The notes under the pieces: generated by a model
The model's database searches: none
What the model was told of the DNA's origin: nothing
Seen by the model: the letters and a program-made list of their open reading frames with translations, nothing else
Position numbers and translations under genes: made by a program
In this document: positions 56,173 through 64,000 of the stretch, piece after piece
How positions within the stretch are numbered: the first letter of the stretch is position 1
How the letters are laid out: each line of letters starts with the position of its first letter
NCBI GenBank assembly: GCA_037576195.1
Contig: CM075103.1
Location: 12,524,001-12,588,000, forward strand
Length of the DNA stretch: 64,000 nucleotides
Source: Phytoseiulus persimilis
Taxonomy: Eukaryota; Arthropoda; Arachnida; Mesostigmata; Phytoseiidae
Direction: 5' to 3'

Positions 56173-57765
56173 CTCGGACTCCGATGACACTCTCAGACAC
56201 CGGCAACGTGTGGTCTCTAAGATTCTGCGACGTAGAGGAATGTCTAGGACAGATCAGGTGGGTGTTCGGATTGAATCATTTGCGCGAAGACACCGTTATC
56301 TATTCTCGAAAATGAAGAGGAGCTATATGGCCCTCCTTACCAGCTCTCGATCAATTGCGAGAGATTGGTACGAGCTTTGATTCTTGGAAATGGGGCGCAG
56401 TCCAGAGTTATGGCGTTAAGGTAGCGGACAAAGACAACATTCTAGCTTGGACAACCTGTATCCCCGCGAGGAGTTCCCGAGAAGCGGCCGTCACACTCCG
56501 TGCAATGGAATCTACGGCTCAATCAACAATTAGCAGACATGCACACAGACGGATTTCTCACCCCCTTCAAGAGAACCGTGAGGAGACATCCCTATTCTAC
56601 GGAGCCGGACTGTCCAGAGCCTATTCAGAGCCCAGCTGATAAGAGGGGTTCCTCTGTCACTCGGCTCCCTTTCTTGTTATCGGAGTCTTGTTTCCACGTG
56701 GCGCTGTTTTTCGTCTCTGCTAAGCTCTCACGATAGCAGCCCACCACTGGTTTCGGACTTCCAGACAGACGCTCTCCTCCGTCATATTGGTTCGGACCAA
56801 AGGCTCGGATGCAGGAGACTTGTTTACTCACCGAGCGGCGAGAATCATGAAAACTGGCTTTCAATAAGCCAAGGACCACTAACAAAGGCTATCAAAGGAG
56901 GTGAGGAGGTAGTAATCCTCCGCCGGTAGCCCAGCGTTGCGTTGCTTGCTCGCGTATTTCAGTGAGTCGCTCATTCTCGTTCCTCCTATTTTCGTGATTC
57001 ATATGGGCTGACTGCGGATCGGCGGATGGCATCGGCTGAAAGGTCAGCCGAACTCCTGCTGACACGGCTCACTCTGGCCTTAGAAGAGTTTTAGAGACTT
57101 TTCTCGAGTCCTCGGAACGGATGGCATTCTTTAAACAGTTAATATCGATAGGGGCTTATACTCGATCCCGATTCTTAAGCTGCTTGAGTTGACGTCGATG
57201 TCAGTAGAACGGTTCGGGATAGACTTCAATCAATCTCGACTGGTCCAAGGTTGACCTGGGAAATCAGCAGCTTGATACCTTTTGCGTCAATCCATTCGCC
57301 AAGCATCGCGAGTTACTATCGCGTTTCCCACGGGGAAGACACTGAGCACTGAATCGCCAATTACCAGGCTCCAGGTAAAGCCTAAATCAGAGTTCGTCGA
57401 ACTTTTCCAATATTATGGTTGAAAAAGTAGTCTTACCTCTCAGACTTAAGAGGGTCAATAGAAAATACCAATAACGTGACGTGGCGTCAGATCGAATCGA
57501 ACCCGTTCAAATCGGCGCCTGATCCGCGCAGCACGTTTGTGTCCACAGACGTGTTCCCATTGATTCTTCATGCATCCCAATTTCGATGGTGCATAGTGGC
57601 CGACACGGACAGACGACCAGTCAATAGAAAGTCCATCCGATCGATTATCCTCATCTGAAATCCTTCTCTCCTTGATCACGCGGCTCAATCTCGGATCAGA
57701 TCCGCTCCGGAAGCGTAACCATCATCTCATCCCACTTCGGTTCCAACGATATCTATTTTACAGGA

Positions 57766-57773
57766 GTTGTCAC
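57766..57773. repeat. left target duplication of second hAT-type element
   Basis: GTTGTCAC differs from GTTGTGAC at 59197-59204 by one base. Confidence 0.7.
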
Positions 57774-58050
57774 TAGGCCCTGCAAAAAATTGCAGTTTTT
57801 GGGAAATGCAGTCTTCGGTTAACTGCAGCTGAAAATCGCACATGACTGCAATTCATTTTACTCGCATTCCGGGCGTGAATAAACCTAGAGCCCGATGTGA
57901 TTGAATTCCGTTATTTTTTTTTTATATTGTCGTTCGAAATCTTTCTAATGTTGAGCTTTATGCAACAGCTCCGTCAGTTTTCCGGTAAAAGGTGTCGCTT
58001 CTGAAATTCTTAGCGGCAGTTTTCTTCGTGCTCTTCGAATAATGTGAACC

Positions 58051-58416
58051 TGTGTTTCCAAGACTTTTTCTGGCCTGGGCCCCACTCGACATTAACCCAG
58101 GTCGTCGGGCCCCACCAGGCGTCAATTTAGAATGTCTCTCCGAAGATGAGCACGACAACTTTCTACTTTGAGCTCGTCTCTAGCTGAACTCAACGTCCCG
58201 TGATGGAGGAATGTCGCGATACCGCAGGAACCGTTGGAGAGCGCCAGATTTCGGTGCCTTATTCGGATCGTGGAATTGCGCAGTAGAAAAGGGCTCCTAT
58301 AACCATCAGATCACGGACGCTCCGTCGAGGTTATTCTATGAAATGGTGGCCAGGCCCATCCAGAGAAGGCGCCGGGCCCCATCAGTGGGGCCCGGCCCCG
58401 TAGTTTGAGAACCACT
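58051..58416. mobile_element. nested small hAT-type element, about 366 bp
   Basis: The right end, read inward on the minus strand, is AGTGGTTCTCAAACTAC, the widespread Charlie-like hAT terminus. The left end TGTGTTTCCAAGACTTTTT is a weaker match and is followed, as on the right, by a GGGCCCC block. The flanks TGTGAACC (58043-58050) and GATGAACC (58417-58424) agree at 6 of 8 bases. An 11-bp GC-rich hairpin sits just inside the right end. There is no coding capacity, so this is a MITE-sized derivative that jumped into the larger element. The left boundary is the uncertain part. Confidence 0.55.
58371..58396. repeat. GC-rich 11-bp hairpin near the nested element's right end
   Basis: GCCGGGCCCCA and TGGGGCCCGGC are exact complements around the loop TCAG. 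Subterminal hairpins of this type are common in small hAT derivatives. Confidence 0.85.
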
Positions 58417-59196
58417 GATGAACCGTTGGAAGCTGGGTGTTCGATTGACATGGGAATCCGCCAACGTGATAGGTAAAAAAGTCCACTGAGCAGGAGATCC
58501 CTCGGGGAGATCATTCTACGAAGATGCAACCGACATCAGGCTACGGGCATAAGTGTGGAAGACCCTCTGGGGCAAGTCGCGAAGTCGCCGAAGTCGATTC
58601 GAGCCGGTTTCTCGTCATCTTGCGGCTCACTCAGTGGCGTGGCCAGTACCGGGATCATCCAGCCCTTGCATTTTGCTCAAGACTCCCGGCTGCACACGAT
58701 GGCAATGACGTTCCCGAGTGGAGAGTCGGATCTCTGGATTCTCCGCGAAGTCATCCCCTCGTGGAAAACACCAGAAAATGTTGCTTTTAACCTCGGTACC
58801 TGTTTCCAGTCGTCGCTCAACAGCGTTGCTGGATCTCCAGGCCTCGAGACTTTATAATTTTTAGTTTTCAGAAAATTCAATCCATCCAAAGTTGGTTTCT
58901 GGTTCCAGCAGGTGGCCCTGCTCAGGGAATGAACCCCCAGAAATCCGCGGAGCTCCTTGCTCCGCAGACTTAGAAAGAGTCGGGAACTTTATTGCATCCT
59001 CCATGAAATCATATTCGATATGGGAGCCGGTATCGGTAATCTCACTGATCATCCTTTGCGATAAACCCATGGACCTATTGCTGTCGCCTGCGAGATCTGA
59101 ACTGCAGATGATTGCGTTTTTTCGCAGTTAGTAAACTGCAAGGATTTGCGGTTTTTGCGGTCAAAAACCCGCAGTTAAAAACCACTGCAAGGCTTA

Positions 59197-59204
59197 GTTG
59201 TGAC
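59197..59204. repeat. right target duplication of second hAT-type element
   Basis: GTTGTGAC immediately follows the terminal repeat ending GCAAGGCTTA. Confidence 0.7.
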
Positions 59205-59778
59205 CCAATTAGGAAGCCCTCACCATGGAACGGAGCAGGAACCCGAGCCTGCGTGCATCGGTGAATCTAAGTCACTTTTGATAGTCTTTCCACCCGCCAA
59301 TGCTACCTCTACGGCCGCTACGATCGACGTTTCCTCGGAGTCGCAGAGAGAACGACGACCCATTCTCCATGGAGCCGATCTCACTTTCTTCGATGAGGGA
59401 GCGAAGCCCGGGTTTGGCGACACAGACCGAGCAAGAACAAGATTTCACAAGATCCTACGAATATCAACAACATGATGCTCCACGGATGTTTTACCTTCGT
59501 ACGCACATGGTCTGGGCTCCGTGACCCAATCTCTGGGCGCGGAGAAGGAACTGCCCATTCTTCCATCGGCGAGATGAAAGAGCGGTGTGTGCTGCGCGCT
59601 CAGATTCGCATCGAAAATAGACGTCATGTTGATCAAGATCTCTGAACTAGAGCGAATGGCGCGAATATCTGCCCATCATAACCTTACTCCGAGGATCGGA
59701 GTAAGAGCTTGGTCGTTCCGTTGTTCGTCGTCTAGATTCACTATTGGCATCTTCTTGCGACAAACTTCGACAAACGTA
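59205..59778. other. short non-coding spacer between two transposons
   Basis: No gene is seen. A 9-bp stem (CTTACTCCG / CGGAGTAAG, 59683-59705) with a 5-nt loop is the only structure noticed. Confidence 0.5.
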
Positions 59779-59780
59779 TA

Positions 59781-60444
59781 CAGGGTGCTCAACCCATGTC
59801 GGGAATTTTCTCACCCTTCCTCCCTCCGGTTATAACTTGGTGAAAAAAAATGGAAGAGCTCGATTGAGAGAAAAAAAAAGCGTCTTCGGTTGGACACGAC
59901 ACCTCCATGTTTGGGCAGCTTGGGCCAGGCTGAGAGGTTTTGCCATCGCAAAAATTTTCGGAGATGGGTTCCCTGGGGAGATACAGGAGGTAATGCATCG
60001 GGGGCTCGGTTGGGCAGCATATTCGTGATTTTCGCGATGCGATCGATCTCCAATTACGAGCTCTGGACCGATTCTCGCCGTTTCTTCAGCGAATGTGGGG
60101 AATCCGTTGCCTTACCCACTCGGATCAAGACGACATAGATCGGTGCACTCAAGACGTTCCACGGGCAGTTTTTTTGCAAGAGTTTGAGAGATCATCCTAG
60201 CAATCGATCGCGAAGAAGAGGACGAAGGATAGCCCAAGATGATGGGAAATCGGAAATCAAAAATGATCTGTGAATACAAAACGATTCACCCCTGAAATGA
60301 AAGGTAACATATGGGTTTATGTAATATCTGAATAAATCCCAACCAATCCAAGAGAAGAAATTTCCAGAGTCGGACGACTTTTCACCCAGATATGACCGAA
60401 AGAATGAAGGATAAGAAAATTTTTGACTTGTGTTGACCATCCTG
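59781..60444. mobile_element. Tc1/mariner-type miniature element, 664 bp
   Basis: The first 66 nt, starting CAGGGTGCTCAACCCATG, and the inverted last 66 nt, starting CAGGATGGTCAACACAAG, match at about 50 of 66 positions without gaps. The best-conserved blocks are AATTTTCT and GGTGAAAA. TA dinucleotides flank both sides (59779-59780 and 60445-60446), the target duplication of Tc1/mariner-superfamily transposases. No transposase motif is present between the repeats. The mismatch level between the two ends indicates an old insertion. Superfamily assignment rests on the TA and the TACAGGGTG-type end alone. Confidence 0.75.
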
Positions 60445-60446
60445 TA

Positions 60447-61286
60447 TCCCCGTAAGCGCCCGCTGCCACGCGAAACCGGTCTGGTGAGACCCTTAATATT
60501 GAGACAATTCACATTCAGACGGCGGCGCACTGGGGAAGATCTTACATCCCAGGTTTGAAACAAAGACGTTAACAGCAATTGTAGCTGACCCGAAAATGTC
60601 CTTTCCAAGTGAACAATTCTTTTAGTTTCTCACAACGCACGGCCTCCTGTCAGTTTCCGCCGCTCTGACACGGCGACTCCAGGCTCGTCAACGACGCGGC
60701 GTTCCCCTTGTAATCTGAACCTAATTACCCACATCTGGAGCGTGAAGGTTTGCTACGAGGGATTTCGCCGGTTTGAAACCGCGTCCCTCACAACGAGCTG
60801 CTCCCGGCTCCCCAAGAGCACGACTTCTGAAAGTTTGGCACGCACGATTCCGGTTTGGAACATCCGATCTCCTTCATTTGCGTAATCTGCAGCTCTAGTT
60901 CTTCTATCCAGAAGTACAGTCTGCAGATACAGACGATAGTAGAATTGTTGTTGTGACGGATGTTTGGTCGGGCGCCGAATCCTCGATACGTCCGTCTGTT
61001 TGGCTGCCTCGTCTCGGTGCCCCACTCCAGTACTCCAGTACTGTTAACAGCTGTCATGGCTTAGCGGCACGAACAGCGCCGAGATGATATTCATCTTCCA
61101 CCGTGAAGATTACATCCCTTTATCAAGTTTCTCCTGGTCTCTCTGTTACTGCCCTCTCGTCTCGCTCCTTGGAGACATCGGTGGTGACTTTGATAATGGC
61201 TGACGGGAGAGGGAAGCCTCGCGTCGGAAAAAGCAAATGCGTCCTGGCTCGTGCTCATTGTCGGTAAGCGCAGTTGAAGAGGAATT
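60447..61286 (+). promoter_or_regulatory. 5' flank and leader of the phenylalanine hydroxylase gene
   Basis: About 840 bp separate the transposon end from the ATG. An in-frame TGA at 61275-61277 shows the coding region cannot extend far upstream without a splice. No clear TATA box or unambiguous 5'-UTR intron was found, so the promoter position is only inferred to lie here. Confidence 0.4.
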
Positions 61287-62690
61287 ATGCCGGCCGCAGT
61301 CATCGAGGAAACTTCGGATATGCGTCCGAAAGTGACCAACGGAAGCCACACGAACGGGAACTCCGTTCCAGAACGGATCTCGAAGGGCTACATAAAAGAG
61401 CGTCCCACGCCGCAAACCAACAACTCCGTCGTCTTCACCATCAAGGAAGGCGTGGGCCAGCTCGCCAAGACCCTGCAGATCTTCACCGACAACAACATCA
61501 ACCTCCAGCACATCGAGTCCAGAAGCTCTCAGAAAGTCAAGAATGCTTACGAGTTCATCGTCAACTTCGACAGCGCGAGCGGAGGCGACCTCAAAACCTG
61601 CCTCGAGAAGATCAGGGAGAGAGCCGAGCACGTGACGCTGTGCACCCGCGAGAAAATCTCGAAGCAGCTCTTGGAAGAAGTCCCGTGGTTCCCGCAGCGG
61701 ATCGAGGACTTGGATCTGTTCGCGAACCACATCCTATCCTACGGAAGTGAGTTGAGCGCCGATCACCCCGGTTTCACTGACGAATGCTACCGCGCGCGAA
61801 GGAAGGAGGTGGCCGACATCGCCTTCAACTACAAGCACGGTCAGGAAATCCCCAGAGTGGCTTATAACGAGAAAGAGATCGAAACCTGGAGATCCGTGTA
61901 CCTTGAGCTCACCAAGAAGTACCCGACGCACGCTTGCAGAGAGCACAACCACATCATGCCTCTGATGATCGAGCACTGCGGCTACCGAGAGGACAACATC
62001 CCGCAATTGGAGGACATTTCGAAATTCTTGAAGCGAGCGACAGGTTTCACGTTGAGGCCCGTCGCTGGCCTCCTCTCGTCGCGGGACTTCTTGGCTGGGT
62101 TGGCTTTCCGGGTTTTCCACTCGACGCAGTACATCAGACATCACACGACACCGTTCTACACCCCGGAACCCGACGTTTGCCACGAGCTTTTGGGTCACGC
62201 ACCTTTGTTCGCGGATCCGGATTTCGCCCGCTTCTCCCAGGAGATCGGTCTCGCGTCTCTCGGAGCTCCGGACGAGTACATAGAAAAGCTCGCCACCTGT
62301 TACTGGTTCACGGTCGAGTTCGGTCTGTGTCGCCAGGACGGCGAGTTGAAAGCCTACGGTGCCGGCCTCCTCTCCTCGTTCGGGGAGCTCGAGTACAGTC
62401 TCAGCGACAAGCCGGAGGTGCGTCCCTTCGATCCGGCGGCGACCGGCATTCAGAAGTACCCGATTACCCAGTACCAACCGGTATACTACGTCGCGGAGAG
62501 CTTCCAGCAAGCCCAACAGAAGATGCGGGAGTACGCGCTGTCCATACCCAGACCCTTCGACGTTCACTACAACGCCTATACCCAACAGATCGAGGTGCTC
62601 GACAGCGTCCATCAGCTCCAGGTTCTGGCGAACGATCTGGGTTCCGAGATGTCCCTCCTCTCTAGCGCATTGAAGAAACTTCAAGTGTGA
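61287..62690 (+). CDS. PAH: phenylalanine-4-hydroxylase (intronless coding region)
   Basis: Converts L-phenylalanine to L-tyrosine in the cytosol using tetrahydrobiopterin, O2 and Fe(II); in arthropods this feeds tyrosine for cuticle tanning and melanin and is the start of phenylalanine catabolism. The 467-codon frame (stop 62691-62693) has an ACT regulatory domain at about residues 46-120, the catalytic domain at about 131-440 and a C-terminal tetramerisation helix. The hydroxylase signature [14 protein letters not shown] lies at 295-308. The iron ligands His299, His304 and Glu344 correspond to human His285, His290 and Glu330 with a constant offset of 14. The [21 protein letters not shown] block distinguishes it from tyrosine hydroxylase. 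Full length (human 452) and with no lesions, it is presumably functional. In most animals this gene has many introns; here the coding region has none. Third positions are strongly G/C. Some arthropod orthologues (Drosophila Henna) also hydroxylate tryptophan. Confidence 0.97.
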   Translation: MPAAVIEETSDMRPKVTNGSHTNGNSVPERISKGYIKERPTPQTNNSVVFTIKEGVGQLAKTLQIFTDNNINLQHIESRSSQKVKNAYEFIVNFDSASGGDLKTCLEKIRERAEHVTLCTREKISKQLLEEVPWFPQRIEDLDLFANHILSYGSELSADHPGFTDECYRARRKEVADIAFNYKHGQEIPRVAYNEKEIETWRSVYLELTKKYPTHACREHNHIMPLMIEHCGYREDNIPQLEDISKFLKRATGFTLRPVAGLLSSRDFLAGLAFRVFHSTQYIRHHTTPFYTPEPDVCHELLGHAPLFADPDFARFSQEIGLASLGAPDEYIEKLATCYWFTVEFGLCRQDGELKAYGAGLLSSFGELEYSLSDKPEVRPFDPAATGIQKYPITQYQPVYYVAESFQQAQQKMREYALSIPRPFDVHYNAYTQQIEVLDSVHQLQVLANDLGSEMSLLSSALKKLQV

Positions 62691-64000
62691 TCACTCTCTA
62701 CGTACATACTCCGTTTTCTTCCCAAATCTCGTCGGTGTCATTCCTTGTCATTCGTTCATCGCGTTCCATCCGAGACGGGGAACTCCCGCTCCGTGACTTG
62801 TAATACTCTTATCTGAGCGGAATCGACGCGACCAGCCGAATCGCTCGCGCGGTTCAAGTTTCATCCAGGAGATTCCTTATCGTCTTGACTGGTTTGCAGA
62901 GACGGTTGCCCACGCATCTGATCTGAATAGAGGAGAGGGCTCCACCAGCGAGCGGCGATAAAAAATAAAAAAAAAACGGCTGTAGTCATTCTGCCGTGGT
63001 TAATTTCGGGTTGATTAAACTGCCGAGACTCCTCGAACATACGGTTCTTGATATGCTCAGCCGGGACACCAATAACCGTTTGAACAGAGACGTCGTGGAA
63101 ACATGACGTTTTCGAACTCCCCGAGAGCCGTCCGTGAATTTGCCCTTCTCTTCGGCCGACTCGGTGCTCGTTGTTTGCGTTTCCACAGCTCGTGGACACG
63201 CTTTCAAGGCACTTAGTATCCCAAGGATAGTTTGCCCCTCGTACACAAAAGAAAGTCATTACTTTCGCCTAAGTGATCCAGCGAGCACGGCCAGTCTGTC
63301 CTCGCTTGGCAAGAAGCACTCGACGGTGTTGAGAAGTGAGTCGCGAGACTTTCCGAAACACAAACCGCCGAGTCAGTCAATAACACGAGCCGATCAAGAA
63401 TGTAACTGCGCACGTGGCGCGAGCGAGGGATGAGTCTGACATTGAAGTCCGCGATTCGGAAGAGCGCAATAAAGTGGCGCTTCACTGCCTCGCTTGGCAA
63501 TTTCAGCGCAAGCCAAGCAATATGAGCGACAGTCGTTCTTCAAATCCCCGAAGCACTGCTTCAGAGAAGGAGGTTGGAGGACGAAGTCGCAGTTCTCCGC
63601 TACGGAACCAGCCGGAGCGATGGCGAGCTCGCGATCACAATTCTCGGAGCGAACTCTTCGACCTCGAAGAGTGCTTGAGTTACCTTCGTGCGGCTGCGTG
63701 CGGATCGATCCTACTGAACGAGAAATTCGAGGCTGCGGCTCGGGCCGAGCTCAGTGAATGCTAAGTAAATGCTTGATTCATACCCTATTAGTTCCTAATG
63801 GGGCACTCCCGACGAGATCCCCTGGTCCGCAGGAAACATGATGACTGGACGAAGCTGCAAACGTTTTGTCGTAGGAGCGTGCCCTCGAAAATTTCCCGTG
63901 CGCTGTAGATTTACCCAAACATCATTTCGTCAATCCCATGGGGATTGGTGGAAATATTTGCGAGTTATACTTTCGGCTGAAATTTGACTGAGAAGAAATC
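62691..64000. other. 3' flank of the hydroxylase gene and window end
   Basis: Apart from a poly(A) signal candidate at 62964 there is no gene I can support. A plus-strand frame inside 63414-63764 has an internal ATG at 63521 and an Arg/Ser-rich 80-codon reading, but no domain. Confidence 0.5.
62964..62969 (+). terminator. candidate poly(A) signal of the hydroxylase gene
   Basis: AATAAA lies about 270 nt after the stop codon, inside an A-rich tract. It is the first canonical hexamer downstream, so it is the likely cleavage signal. Confidence 0.5.

Larger units (their letters stand above)
52147..57765. other. non-coding stretch
   Basis: No domain-bearing frame, tRNA or complete transposon is visible. 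It includes a possible retroelement or gene 3' end at 54419-54437 and a 24-G run at 56149-56172. Confidence 0.5.
57774..59196. mobile_element. second hAT-type element, about 1.42 kb
   Basis: The left end TAGGCCCTGCAA and the inverted right end TAAGCCTTGCAG match at 9 of 12 positions. The flanks are GTTGTCAC (57766-57773) and GTTGTGAC (59197-59204), 7 of 8 identical, which is the hAT-type 8-bp target duplication. Both subterminal zones are crowded with repeated TGCAGTT and GCAGTTTTT-like motifs in both orientations, as seen in hAT subterminal regions where transposase binds. No transposase remnant is recognisable inside, so it is probably non-autonomous. Its interior carries another element (58051-58416), so without that insert it would be near 1.05 kb. 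Orientation cannot be assigned. Confidence 0.75.

Overview
The window looks like nuclear DNA of an animal, most likely an arthropod. The evidence is one gene with a GT-AG intron, one unmistakable animal metabolic gene, a tRNA-derived SINE, several hAT and Tc1/mariner-type DNA transposon relics, a non-LTR retrotransposon tail and many microsatellites. Base composition is close to half G+C by eye. A chelicerate such as a mite is my best guess, because the non-LTR tail resembles the R1/I-type elements common in acarine genomes and because the large metabolic gene has no introns in its coding region. That guess is inference. There is no sign of bacterial operons, CRISPR, phage or rRNA.

Only two protein-coding genes are well supported. 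Both are on the plus strand in the right third. The first (43141-44244, one 198-nt intron) encodes a 301-residue type II single-pass membrane protein of a family I do not recognise. The second (61287-62693) is an uninterrupted 467-codon phenylalanine-4-hydroxylase with an ACT regulatory domain, all iron ligands and a tetramerisation tail. A 92-codon secreted-protein ORF at 38861-39139 is a weak third candidate.

Layout. 1-21.4 kb: no gene I can support, with microsatellites, an 18-G run and a hairpin at 17.2 kb. 21.5-22.2 kb: decayed 3' end of an R1/I-type non-LTR retrotransposon on the minus strand. 22.2-35.5 kb: non-coding, with a perfect 44-bp palindrome at 31.4 kb. 35.5-35.8 kb: a tRNA-derived SINE with a perfect 13-bp target-site duplication. 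35.8-43.1 kb: mostly empty. 43.1-44.2 kb: the membrane-protein gene. 45.6-47.05 kb: an internally deleted hAT element with transposase remnants. 51.95-52.15 kb: a long imperfect hairpin. 57.77-59.20 kb: a second hAT element with a smaller hAT-type element nested in it. 59.78-60.44 kb: a Tc1/mariner-type miniature element. These last three form a transposon cluster ending about 840 bp upstream of the hydroxylase start codon.

The two genes have no evident functional connection. I found no new multi-gene system. The most useful novelties are the unassigned membrane protein and the group of non-autonomous elements whose boundaries can be read from terminal repeats and target duplications.
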